From contig CM039202.1 in NCBI GenBank assembly GCA_008360975.2, positions 2,688,675 to 2,752,674 on the forward strand: a stretch of 64,000 nucleotides of DNA, given 5' to 3'. The DNA is from Lichenostomus cassidix. Its lineage: Eukaryota; Chordata; Aves; Passeriformes; Meliphagidae. The notes under the pieces were generated by a model. That model saw nothing but the letters and a program-made list of their open reading frames with translations, did not search any database and was not told the DNA's origin. Of this stretch, positions 1 through 11,038 are shown in pieces. Positions within the stretch are counted from its first letter, which is position 1. The number at the start of each line of letters is the position of its first letter. The position numbers and the translations under genes were made by a program.

Positions 1-656
1 TTTCCCATCCCATTTTCCAATCCTGTTTTCCCATCCTTTTTCCTATCCATCTCCTTTGCCCATAAACTGATTTTTCAATCGAATTTAAGCACCGAATTCC
101 AGAAGTTCTGTCAAACCCTCCAGAAATTTCCAAAATATCATCAAAACCTCGAGCTGGCAGAGGAAATTCACTGTGCAGGTAGACAAACACTGAGCACAGG
201 ACATCCCCACGGCCAATAAACTGATTTTTCCATCAAATTTAAGAACCAAACTTCAAGAGTTCTGTCAAACCCTCGAGAAATTTCCAAAATATCATCAAAA
301 TAGCAAATTCACTGTTCATGAAACACCAAGCACAGGACATCCCCATGGCCAATAAACTGATTTTTCCATGGAATTTAACCACCAAATTCCAGAAGTTCTG
401 TCAAACCCTCCAGAAATTTCCAAAATATCATCAAAACCTCGAGCTGGCAGAGGAAATTCACTGTTCGTGAAGACAAAAACTGAGCACAGGAGATCCCCAT
501 GGCCAATAAACTGATTTTTCCATCAAATTTAGGCACCAAACTTCAGTAGTTCTGTCAAACCCTTCAGAAATTCCCAAAATATTATAAAAACTTCAAGCTG
601 GCAGAGAAAATTTGCTGTTCATGTAGACAAAAACTGAGCACAGCAAGAAGTTTGCA
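1..656. repeat. 154-bp tandem repeat, about four copies
   Basis: A unit that includes AATAAACTGATTTTTCCATC, a stretch on AAACCCTCCAGAAATTTCC and CACAGGACATCCCCATGGCC recurs with the same landmark (ATAAA) at 62, 216, 352 and 506. The spacing is 154, 136 and 154 bp; the middle copy has a deletion of about 18 bp. Copies differ by scattered substitutions, so the array is not newly expanded. The first 60 bases (TTTTCCCATCC-type text) lie outside the unit. No coding potential is seen. Confidence 0.9.
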
Positions 657-1020
657 TTGAGGTTTCATTTTATATTATTTCTATTTCTATTTCTATTTCT
701 ATTTCTATTTATATTTTATTTTATTTTTATTTTTATTTTTATTTTATTTTTATTTTTTTATTTTTATTTTTATTTTTTATTTTTATTTTTATTTTTATTT
801 ATTTATATTTATATTTATATTTATTTTATATATTTATATTTATAGTAATTATTATATCAATATATTATATTAGATATTAGATATTAGATATATTAGATAT
901 TAGATATTAGATAATATATATTGTATTTATCTAATACATGTTATATTTATATTAATTGTATTATATTAATTATATTATATTTCTATTCATTTATGTGTTT
1001 ATATTCATATTCATTTTATT
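657..1020. repeat. ATTTCT/ATTTTT hexamer tract grading into AT-rich tract
   Basis: From 665 to about 840 the sequence is nearly all pyrimidine T with regular A, in ATTTCT then ATTTTT and ATTTAT units. From 847 to 1020 it becomes an AT-only tract with TATTAGATA iterations. The open frame across it (runs of F, L, Y, I) is a translation of the microsatellite and not a gene. Confidence 0.9.
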
Positions 1021-1699
1021 TCTATTAAAACCTGTTCAGTTGGGAAGCAGAACATTCCCCCAAAAAATCAGATGTTAAGCAGTAGATTGAAATAAATTAA
1101 TAAAATTAATATTTATTAATAAATTAATAAAATAAATTAATAAAATAATTCCAAAAATCCAGGGATTCACAGAAATTATGTTAATTTGATTTATTTTCCC
1201 TTTTGGATCCAGAGCAATGGGAGAAAACCAGAACTCAGCTCTGCTTTCTCACCTCCATGGGTTTGGTGGAAAAATCTTTTCAACATTTCTCCAAAATCAC
1301 TTAAAAACTTTTGATTTCTGCTTTTCTCAGCCATCAAAATAACAAAAAATAGCATTGAAATGACAGCAAATATTGGTGACTCATCCACCTCCCACCCAAC
1401 ACATCGAATTTTGCATTGTGGAAACACAAAAATGCTCAAAAATCACTTGGAAAATCATTTTTTTTTTCCCCTTCACCAGGTATTTTCTTCCCAACAAAGA
1501 GCAAAACAAATTTATTTTGCAGCAAATTGCTTGGTGGTTGGGGGTTTGAAGAAGAAAAAAAAAAATTTAACTGCCATCTGCTGCTCTTAAAAATATTCAT
1601 AACTCGATTTACTTGTGGTTTTGCTTGTCGCAAGAGAAAATAATTTTATTTCTTGTGGTTATCGAAGTTTTCTGCTGTTTGTAGATCAGGTTTTTTGTG
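1021..1699. other. Non-coding stretch, no gene seen
   Basis: Low-complexity AATTAATAAAAT near 1090-1150 is followed by apparently unique sequence. Positions about 1158-1220 (GGGATTCACAGAAATT, then TTGGATCCAGAG) resemble positions about 3211-3263, so a diverged local duplication flanks the 19-bp minisatellite. Open frames of 65-82 codons overlap on both strands and have no recognisable domain. Confidence 0.6.
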
Positions 1700-2950
1700 G
1701 TCCAAACACAGAAATATTTGGACCTTTTGGGAATATTTGGATCTTTCGGGAATATTTGGACCTTTTAGGAATATTTGGACCTTTTAAGATTATTTGGACC
1801 TTTTGGGAATATTTGGACTTTTGGGAATATTTGGACCTTTTGGGAATATTTGGATCTTTTAAGAATTTTTGGACTTTTGGGGAATATTTGGACCTTTTAG
1901 GAGTATTTGGACCTTTTAGGAATATTTGGACCTTTTCAGGAATATTTGAACCTTTTGGGAATATTTGGAACTTTAAGAATATTTGGACCTTTTAGGAATA
2001 TTTGGACCTTTTCAGGAATATTTGAACCTTTTGGGAATATTTGGACTTTTGGGGAATATTTGGACCTTTTAGGAATATTTGGACCCTTTGGGAATATTTG
2101 GACCTTTTAGGAATATTTGGACTTTTGGGAATATTTGGACCTTTTCAGGAATATTTGAATATTTTGGGAATATTTGGAACTTTAAGAATATTTGGACGTT
2201 TTAGGAATATTTGGACCTTTTAAGAATATTTGGAACTTTAAGAATATTTGAACCTTTTGGGAATATTTGGAACTTTAAGAATATTTGGACCTTTTGGGAA
2301 TATTTGGACCTTTTCAAGAATATTTGAACCTTTTGGGAATATTTGGAACTTTAAGAATATTTGGACCTTTTAGGAATATTTGGATCTTTTAGGAATATTT
2401 GGACCTTTTGGGAATATTTGGACCTTTTAGGAATATTTGGACTTTTGGGAATATTTGGACCTTTTGGGAATATTTGGACTTTTGGGAATATTTGGACCTT
2501 TCAGGAATATTTGGACCTTTTACGAATATTTGGACCTTTTGGGAATATTTGGACCTTTTAGGAGTATTTGGACCTTTTAAGAATATTTGGACCTTTTGGG
2601 AATATTTGGATCTTTTAAGAATTTTTGGACTTTTGGGGAATATTTGGACCTTTTAGGAATATTTGGACCTTTCAGGAATATTTGGACCTTTTAGGAATAT
2701 TTGGACCTTTTGGGAATATTTGGAACTTTAAGAATATTTGAACCTTTTGGGAATATTTGGAACTTTAAGAATATTTGGACTTTTTGGGAATATTTGGGCC
2801 TTTTTGGAATATTTGGACCTTTCAGGAATATTTGGACCTTTTGGGAATATTTGGACCTTTTGGGAATATTTGGACCTTTCAGGAATATTTGGACCTTTCT
2901 GGAATATTTGGACATTTTGAGATTATTTGGACCTTTTGGGAATATTTAGG
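1700..2950. repeat. 19-bp minisatellite (GGAATATTTGGACCTTTT)
   Basis: About 1.25 kb is built from units of 18-20 bp such as AGGAATATTTGGACCTTTT and GGGAATATTTGGAACTTTAA. Variant units (TTTGAACC, GGAACTTTAAG, GGACTTTTGG) recur in blocks, for example near 1935-2000, 2010-2060 and 2130-2200, which suggests higher-order amplification. Because 19 is not a multiple of 3, all frames cycle through the same 19-residue peptide. This explains the long overlapping open frames on both strands. Confidence 0.95.
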
Positions 2951-3488
2951 AATATTTCTGCTGAAAGCTCAGCCCAGAGCTGGGACAGTTGAAATATGAA
3001 ATGGATGAAATTTCTCATGAAATGAAGAAATGAATTCCATTTCTTGTCTGCAGAATCCTAATAATCCCAGAATGGTTTTGACGGGAAGAAAATCTCAAAT
3101 CCCATCCAGTGCCACCCCTGCTGCACTGCAATCTCTCGCTGAACAAAAATCCACAGATTTTTTTGGGGAAAAAAAAATAAAAATTAAAAGAAATTCACAT
3201 CCAAAATCCTGAGATTCACAGAAATTGTGTTGATTTGATTCCTTTCCTTTGGATCCAGAGGAATGTTGGCTTTGCACAGGTGAAGAACAAAACCATGGTT
3301 TGGTTTTTTTTTAAATTGTCTCACCAAAATCTGAGGAATTTCCCAGCAATGATATCAGTTTTTAATTTGTTTTATTTCTCAGCTCCAGAGCTCCTTCCTT
3401 GTAACTCCTCAGCTGATGGGACTGAAATAAATGAGCTTTTCTTGTGCTAATTAGAGCCAATTAAACCACAGCATTCTTTCAGGGGTTT
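2951..3488. other. Unique-looking non-coding stretch
   Basis: No tandem structure, LTR or recognisable exon is seen. The segment near 3211-3263 is a diverged copy of 1158-1220. It separates the 19-bp array from the TTC tract and lies outside the inverted repeat as far as the window shows. Confidence 0.5.
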
Positions 3489-3672
3489 TCTTCTTCTTCT
3501 TCTTCTTCTTTTCTTCTTCTTCTTCTTCTTCTTTTTCTTCTTCTTCTTCCTCTTCCTCTTCCTCTTTTTCTTCTTCTTTTTCTTCTTCATCTTCTACTTC
3601 TTTTTCTTCTTTTTCTTCTTTTTCTTCTTTTTCTTCTTTTTCTTCTTTTTCTTCTTTTTCTTCTTTTTCTTA
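3489..3672. repeat. TTC trinucleotide tract (GAA on minus strand)
   Basis: A nearly pure polypyrimidine tract: TTC units, then CTTTTT/TTCTTC mixtures ending in repeated TTCTTTTTC. Polypurine/polypyrimidine mirror repeats of this kind can adopt triplex (H-DNA). It directly abuts the GGGAAATAT array of the left arm. A GAA tract on the + strand at the right end of the window is a possible mirror counterpart. Confidence 0.95.
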
Positions 3673-3674
3673 GG

Positions 3675-4668
3675 AATATTAGGAAATATGGGGAAATATG
3701 GGGAAATACAGGGAAGTATGGGAAAATATGGGAAAATATGACGAAATATCAGGAGATACAGGGAAATATGGGAAATATGGGGAAATATGGGGAAATACAG
3801 GGAAATACGGGGAATACAGGGAAATACAGGGAATATGGGAAATATGGGAAAATATGGGAAATAATATGGGGAAATATGGGAAAATATGGGGAAATATGGG
3901 GAAAGATGGGAAAATATGGGGAAATACAGGGAAGTATGGGAAAATATGAGAAATACAGGAAATATGGGTAAATATGGGAAATATGGGAAATGTGGGGAAA
4001 TATGGGAAGTATGGAGAAATATGGGGAAATACAGGGAAATATGGGGAAATATGGAAAAATAGGGGAAATATGGGAAATACAGTGATGTATCAGGAAATAC
4101 AGGGAAATATGAGAAATATGGGAAATATGGGAAATATGGGAAATATGGAAAATATGGGGAAATATGGGGAAATATCAGGAAATACAGGGAAATATGGGAA
4201 ATACTGGAAACAAGGAGAAATATGGGGAATATGGGAAATATGGGGAAATATCAGGAAATATGGGAAATATGAGGAAATATGGGAAATATGGCGAAATATC
4301 AGGAAATATGGGGAAATAGGGGAAATATGGGGAAATATGGGAAATATGGGGAAATAAGGGGAAATATGGGGAATATGGGGAAATATGGGGAACATGGGAA
4401 ATATGGGAAATATGGGAAATATTGGAAATATAGGGAAATATGGGAAATGTGGGGAAATATGGGGAAATATGGGAAGTATGGAGAAATATGGGGAAATACA
4501 GGGAAATACAGGGAAATATGGGGAAATATGGAAAAATAGGGGAAATATGGGAAATACAGTGATGTATCAGGAAATACAGGGAAATATGAGAAATATGGGG
4601 AATATAGGAAATATGGAAAATCTGGGGAAATATGGGAGATAAATATGGGAAATACAGGGAAATAAGAA
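3675..4668. repeat. 9/10-bp GGGAAATAT minisatellite, left-arm copy
   Basis: About 1 kb of GGGGAAATAT / GGGAAATAT units with variants (GGGAAATACA, GGAAATATCA, GGAAAATAT). A distinctive block with CAGTGATGTATCAGGAAATA occurs at 4080 and again at 4557, so part of the array is a duplication with a period near 477 bp. The long reading frames on both strands are repeat translations. Confidence 0.95.
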
Positions 4669-5165
4669 GATAAAACCCAAACCAATCAACCCCCATTTCC
4701 CTTCCCATCGTGTTTAACTCCATTTCCAGCTCAGCTCCACAAGCAATCCCACTCTGATATTCCTTTTCCATCTCCCAATAAAATAAAAAAGACAATTCAG
4801 ACCATTTTTCCTGCCCGACAAAAGCACTTTCACCATGCTGCTGCCATCCATCCCAGCAGACTTTCTGTGCAAAATAAATTGGTTTTCCTCCTCAGAACAT
4901 CACGCTGAAAATTTCCAGGCAGTGATTTTGTTTTGCAAACACAGAGGGAAGCATTTGCTGATGGGAATTTCTATTTATTTATTTTGATTTTTTTTTTTTT
5001 CCTGTTTTCTCCCTGCGATGGGGAAAGGCAAACTGCAGGGTGGTTTTGCTGCAGGGCACACTGGCAGGCAGAAAATAAAGAATATTTCTGGAAAAATCAG
5101 TGTAAACTGTAAAACAAAGTGATAAAAATAAAGTCAGTGTTTGCGCCATGAGTGTCCATTGGAAA
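4669..5165. other. Unique left-arm stretch, no gene seen
   Basis: Ordinary-composition sequence mirrored at about 60645-61140. No splice-flanked exon, RNA gene or known repeat is recognised. Confidence 0.6.
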
Positions 5166-5171
5166 CTCAAC

Positions 5172-5400
5172 CAATGTATATTTTATATATTTATATATTT
5201 TATCTATTTTAAGTATATAAAGTACTTTATTTTTATATTATTATTTTATTTTTATTTATATATTGTAAGTATATAAAGTACTTGATTTTTATATTATTAT
5301 TTTATTTTTATTTTATATATTTTAAGTATATAAAGTACTTGATTTTTCTATTATTATTTTATTTTTATATTTATATATGTATATATTTATGCATGATATA
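5172..5400. repeat. 56-57-bp AT-rich minisatellite
   Basis: AAGTATATAAAGTACTT recurs at 5211, 5267 and 5324 with intervening TTTATATTATTATTTTATTT. The spacing is 56 and 57 bp. The mirrored array in the right arm is near 60365-60605 and has about four units. Confidence 0.9.
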
Positions 5401-5760
5401 ATCTGAGTATTTACCAGAAAACAAAATATATTCTGAGTATTTAGCAGAAGCCTCTAGCTCCTGATCAGAGCAAAAAAAAATAAATTTTCTGTTGGTTGTT
5501 TTTCTGTTTTTCTGCGTCATTTTCTCCTCTCTGCACATTTGTTTCACAATATATCAAATTGTTCTTTCCCTCGGTAGGTTTAGCCAGGCATGAAGTGCTG
5601 GGAAGTGTTTTTCAGGCTTAATTAGTGGTCAGAAGGAGCTGCAAAATTCTTGACAAGATTTTTCTATTGTTTTTTGGTGAAAAGAAATCTTTTTGTTTTG
5701 CTCAGAGTAGAGATGAAGTGCTGGGGAGGTTTGCAAGAGGCAAATAATGGCATTGCCTAT
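5401..5760. other. Unique left-arm stretch
   Basis: Includes a short block similar to ATATTCTGAGTATTTAGCAGAA repeated near 5400-5450 and otherwise unique sequence. Mirrored near 59970-60350. No gene recognised. Confidence 0.5.
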
Positions 5761-6480
5761 TAATGATAATTTATTAATAATAATAATAATAATAATAATA
5801 ATGATAATAATAATTATATAACAACTAATTATTATTATTATATGCTTAATAATAATTATTAAGTATAATCCCTAATAGCAACTATAAAATGTAAATATGT
5901 AAATATAAACTATGTATATAAACTTTATATATATTATACATATTGTATATAATATATAATACTATAATATAATATATAATATTATATATTATAGAATACA
6001 TATTAATATTATAATTATATATTATATTAGATTATATTATATTGTATTGTATTATATTATATTATAGTATTTTATGTTATATTATATTGCATTATATTAT
6101 ATTATATTTTATTATATTATATTATGTTATATATATTAACTACTATTATGATATAATTATGTTATATATTATATATTATATATTATATATTATATATTAT
6201 ATATTATATATTATATATTATATACTATATACTATATACTATATATTATATATTATATATTATATATTATATATTATATATTAACTTTATATATATATAA
6301 ACTTCATATATATAAACTTCATATATAAAAATATATATATAAACTTTTTATATATATAAGTATATATATATATACTTATATATATATATAAAAGTTTATA
6401 TATATATAAGTATATATAAATATAAACAATATTATAAACAATAAATAATGACTAATAAATTGTTAATAACGCTAAAATAT
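5761..6480. repeat. Long AT/AAT microsatellite complex, left arm
   Basis: Starts with TAA/AAT units (5766-5840), passes through ATATTATATT and TATTATATA iterations (6000-6290) and ends with TATATATAAACTT/AAGTATATATA segments (6290-6430). The last part is strongly self-complementary: TATATAAGTATATATA is followed by TATATACTTATATATA, so cruciform formation is plausible. Mirrored at about 59095-59965. Confidence 0.9.
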
Positions 6481-6845
6481 AACAATATTATCAATAATAA
6501 CTGCAGCTGTTTTAGCAGATAATGAGGAAGTGGAACAGGAGACAACTGAGCAGTAATTCTGAAGACTAAAAAATTTCGATTTCAGAGCAGAAAACCTCTC
6601 TGTGTTCCAACTCATCCACTTTTAATGGACATTCTCCTCATTAAAAACCTCTAAATTTCCCTGATTTCTTCCCACTTGTTTTTTTCCTTCCCCACCTTGT
6701 GTGAATGAAGAATTTTCCTCTCACAGACCTATTTTTTCCCATGCTCTAGGGGTGACCAAATCCCATCAAATATGCAAATCCTTTAGGCAAAATATTAATT
6801 TTTAGGCAAAATATTTTTAGGCAAAATATATATTCAGTTTTCTCC
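6481..6845. other. Unique left-arm stretch
   Basis: No tandem or coding structure, apart from a short repeated TTAGGCAAAATAT near 6783-6830. Mirrored at about 58735-59095. Confidence 0.5.
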
Positions 6846-7170
6846 TGAAAGTCAGTTAAAATATCTATATATTAGCTATTTATATTATATTATATTATAT
6901 TATATTATATATATATATATCATTATAATATATATAATATTCTATATATTCTATATATTATATATAACTATATCCATTATAAATATATATAATAATTTAT
7001 ATATTATCTATAATATATAATTATATATTATAATATAATATATTATAATATATTATTATATATTATAATATATGATATATATTATATTATATTATATTAT
7101 ATTATATTATATTATATTATATATATTATATATATATTAACTATTTATACTATTAACCATTTATATAGTT
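6846..7170. repeat. TATAT microsatellite tract
   Basis: AT-only sequence with TTATATTATA and ATATATTATA iterations, interrupted only by isolated C or G. Mirrored, with a different length, at about 58290-58725. Confidence 0.9.
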
Positions 7171-7400
7171 AAAACATCCACATTTTACCTGATAAATTTG
7201 GGGCTATTTGGGTTCACCTAGAAGGAATCCCAGCAGCATTTTGAAGGTGGAATATCTCGAATATCCTGAACTCCCTGCTTGTTCAGCTCCAATCCCAGAG
7301 CAGAAAATCAGATTTCAATCAGCAGATAATAGAATTTTCAGCTCCTGCTGGTGCAGTTGGAACACTCAAAACATGGCCAAGAAAACATCATTCACCACAG
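7171..7400. other. Unique left-arm stretch, no gene supported
   Basis: Contains an open frame of 66 codons at 7208 that is also preserved in the mirrored copy. Preservation is expected simply from arm identity. No domain or conserved motif is visible, so it is not called a gene. Confidence 0.5.
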
Positions 7401-7740
7401 GAGCATAAATTGAATTTAAAAAGCAAAATTCTCCACTTTTTCTGGTGTTTATAACCAGCCAAGCTGTGGGATTGAGTTTTAATTAGAGCATAGATTGAAT
7501 TTAAAAAGCAAAATTCTCCACTTTTTCTGGTGTTCATAATGAGCCAAGCTGTGGGATTGAGTTTTAATTAGAGCATAGATTGAATTTAAAAAACAAAATT
7601 CTCCACTTTTTCTGGTGTTCATAACGAGCCAAGCCGTGGGATTGAGTTTTAATTAGAGCATAAATTGAATTTAAAAAACAAAATTCTCCACTTTTTCTGG
7701 TGTTCATAACGAGCCAAGCTGTGGGATTGAGTTTTAATTA
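7401..7740. repeat. 85-bp minisatellite, four copies
   Basis: GAGCATAAATTGAATTT starts units at 7401, 7486, 7571 and 7656, an exact 85-bp period. Each unit ends in GGGATTGAGTTTTAATTA. Mirrored at about 57727-58068 with the same number of copies, so this array has kept its copy number in both arms, unlike most others. Confidence 0.95.
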
Positions 7741-7960
7741 GCCCTCGGAGCAAATGAGATGGGATGGAAATAAATGGGGTTTTTGTGGGAGAAATGCAGG
7801 GAAAAGCATGAATTGCATCATCCCGAATTAGGGCTGGAAAATTGGGTCAGGAAACCTGGATTTGGGGAAAAACAGGAGGAGGAATTCCTGGTGATTCCAC
7901 CTGCCCAGGATGGATTGAATCTCATTTGCTCAGGGTTGGGGTGAGACATGGATTTATCCA
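7741..7960. other. Unique left-arm stretch between two arrays
   Basis: No feature is recognised. Mirrored at about 57535-57726. Confidence 0.5.
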
Positions 7961-9655
7961 GGAGAAAAGGGTGAATATATATTGATTTATCCAGGAAAAA
8001 AGGGTGAATATATATTGATTTATCCAGGAAAAAAGGGTTAATATATATTGATTAATCCAGGATAAAAGGGTTAATATATATTGATTTATCCAAGATAAAA
8101 GGGTTAATATATATTGATTTATCCAGGAAAAAAGGGTGAATATTTACTGATTGATCCAGGATAAATGGTTAATATTCACTGATTTATCCAGTAAAAGGAT
8201 TAATATTCACTGATTTATCCAGGAAAAAAGGGTGAATATATATTGATTTATCCAGGGTGAAAGGGTTAATATTTACAATAGTTATCTCTTCAATATTCAC
8301 TGATTTATCCAGGATAAAGGAGTTAATAATCACTGAATTATCCAGGATAAAAGGGTTAATAATCACTGGTTTCTCCAGGATAAAAGGGTCAATATTCACT
8401 GATTTATCCAGGATAAAAATGGTCAATATATATTGATTCATCCAGGATAAAAGGATCAATATTTACAATATTTACCTCTTCAATAGTTACTGATTTATCC
8501 AGGATAAAATGGTGAATATTCACTGATTTATCCAGGATAAAAGGGTCAATATTTACAATATTTATCTCTTCAATATTCACTGATTTATCCAGGATAAAAA
8601 TGGTCAATATTCACTGACTTATCCAGGATAAAAGGGTTAATATTTACTGATTTATCCAGGATAAAAGGAACAATATATACTGATTTATCCAGGATAAAAA
8701 GGTCAATATTTACCTCTTCAATATATACTGATTTATCTAGGATAAAAGGGTTAACATTCACTGATTTATCCAGGATAAAAGGGTTAATAATCACTGACTT
8801 ATCCAGGATAAAAGCGTTAATATTCACTGATTTATCCAATAAAAGGATTAATATTCACTGATTTTTCCAGCATAAAAGGGTGAATATATATTGATTTATC
8901 CAGGGTGAAAGGGTTAATATTTACAATATTTATCTCTTCAATATATGCTGATTTATCCGGGATAAAATGGTCAATATTCACTGATTTATCCAGGATAAAA
9001 GGGTGAATATATATTGATTTATCCAAGATAAAAGGGTTAATGTTTACTGATTTATCCAGGATAAAAAGGTCAATATTTACAATATTTACCTCTTCAATAT
9101 ATACTGATTTATCCAGGATAAAAGGGTGAATATTCACTGATTTATTCAGGATAAAAATGGTCAATATTCACTGATTTATCCAGGATAAAAGGGTTAATAA
9201 TCACTGATTTATCCAGGATAAAAGGGTGAATAGATACTGATTTATTCAGGATAAAAGGGTGAATATTCACTGATTTATCCAGGATAAAAAGGTTAATATT
9301 TACAATATTTATCTCTTCAATATTCACTGATTTATCCAGGATAAAAGGAACAATATATACTGATTTATCCAGGATAAAATAAGGGTCAATATTCACTGAT
9401 TTATCCAGGATAAAAAGGTCAATATTTACAATATTTATCTCTTCAATATATACTGATTTATCCAGGATAAAAGGGTTAACATTCACTGATTTATCCAGGA
9501 TAAAAGGGTTAATAATCACTGATTTATCCAGGATAAAAGGGTCAATATTTACTGATTTATCCAGGATATTCACTGATTTATTCAGGATAAAAGGGTCAAT
9601 ATTCACTGATTTATCCAGGATAAAAGGGTCAATATTCACAATATTTACCTCTTCA
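7961..9655. repeat. 33-bp minisatellite, left-arm copy
   Basis: About 1.7 kb of units of the type TGATTTATCCAGGATAAAAG plus GGTCAATATTCAC, period near 33 bp. Interspersed shorter linker units contain ATTTACAATATTTA and CTCTTCAATA. Because the unit is 11 codons long, one minus-strand frame stays open and reads an 11-residue repeat (ILDKSVNIDPF-like). No start context, signal or non-repeat domain supports a protein. The right-arm array is only about 1 kb. Confidence 0.95.
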
Positions 9656-10592
9656 AGGAAACAACAACAATCTGTTCATTTTAGCACAAAACTCACACTT
9701 CATTAGCTCCCCCTAAATGGATTCCCAAGCCTAGAAATTATTTATATCATTAATTTGTAATATAAATATTATATATATATATTATTAAATAATTAAATAT
9801 TAATATTAAAATAAAGAAATATTAATTAATAATTAAATTAATATATATAATATATATATTATATATAATATATAAATTGGTAATTATTTATATTATTAAG
9901 AAGCCTGGTAATTATTTTATTTCTACCTGTGGTTTGTTGAATAAAAAAAAAAAAAAAAAAAAAAGGCTGTTAAAAAAAATATAAAATCTCCCATAAAATA
10001 GGAGTTTTCCCCTTTCCCATCACTTCAGTTCCATTATTCAGGTTTGTTTTCCCATTTATTTTATTGTTTCTCCAGGCTGAGAGTGGAAACTCTCCCAGAA
10101 TTCCAATCAGGAGGGATTTGGGAATTCAGGAGGAATCTGAAGGTCTGGAGAAGCAAAATCAGATCTATTTGAGGCTCAACTATTCTTTCCAAATAGTTGA
10201 AAATATTTGAAAAATTTTGCTTTCGAAAATTCCCTTTTCCACACCCAAAAATCAGAGTTGATCCCACAGGAGCAGCTGGAATTCTGTGAGGGATTTCTGT
10301 GAAATCACAGTTTTTATCTGGTGATCAATCCTGAGCTCTTTGCTGCATCAGGAGCTCAATCCTCCACCCAGCAGATCTCCAAAACTTTTTATTGAATGCA
10401 GCAAAAGCAGCCAAATTGCCCTGCTGGCTGTGTAGATGTAATTGGGTGGATTGTTGCTCTGGGGCTGAGGAGGACTTTGCCAAAATGTCATTTTGGTTAA
10501 TTAATCAGCTCCATTCCCAGCCAACTGCTGCTCCTGCTGAAAGCAACTCCATGCATTTCAGTAAATCCACATTTGTTAGAATTTGGCCTTTT
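9656..10592. other. AT-rich tract, poly(A) run and unique sequence
   Basis: Positions about 9735-9900 are AT-only microsatellite. A run of about 22 A residues follows at 9943-9964. The rest (about 9990-10592) is unique-looking and mirrored at about 55625-56225. Open frames near 10061-10267 (minus) and 10392-10598 (plus) have no recognisable domain. Confidence 0.55.
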
Positions 10593-10789
10593 TTATAGAC
10601 ATATTTTTTTAATTTTTAAAATTTTTTTTATTTTATTTCTTTTTATTTATTTATTTTATTCTTTTTTTATTTTATTTTATTTTTATTTTTATTTTTATTC
10701 TTATTCTTATTTTTATTCTTATTTTAAATTTTATTTTATTTTTATTTTAAATTTTTTCTATTTTATTTTTTATTTTTATTTTTATTTTT

Positions 10790-10822
<33 letters not shown>

Positions 10823-11038
10823 CTTATTTTTAATTTTATTCTTATTTTTATTTTTATTTTATTTTTATTCTTATTTTTAATTTTATTTTATTTTAATTTT
10901 TATTATTTTTAATATTTTTATTTTTATTTCTATTTTTATTTCTATTTCTATTTTATTTTATTCTTATTTTTATTTTATTTTATTTTATTTATTTATTTTT
11001 TATTTTTACTTCTTTTTTTTTTTTTTTAAATTTTAATA
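10593..11038. repeat. ATTTTT hexamer tract, left arm
   Basis: About 440 bp of TTTTTA units with local TTCTTA and TTTTAAA variants. Mirrored at about 55229-55622 as AAAAAT units with a different internal arrangement. The F/Y/I/L-rich open frames here are artefacts. Confidence 0.93.

Noticed and set aside
9142..9639. A 165-codon minus-strand frame with an 11-residue repeat
   Set aside because: It is the reading of the 33-bp minisatellite; no start context or flanking domain is present.
7961..9655. CRISPR-like appearance of regular 33-bp repeats
   Set aside because: The units are directly adjacent without unique spacers, and the context is eukaryotic. It is a minisatellite.
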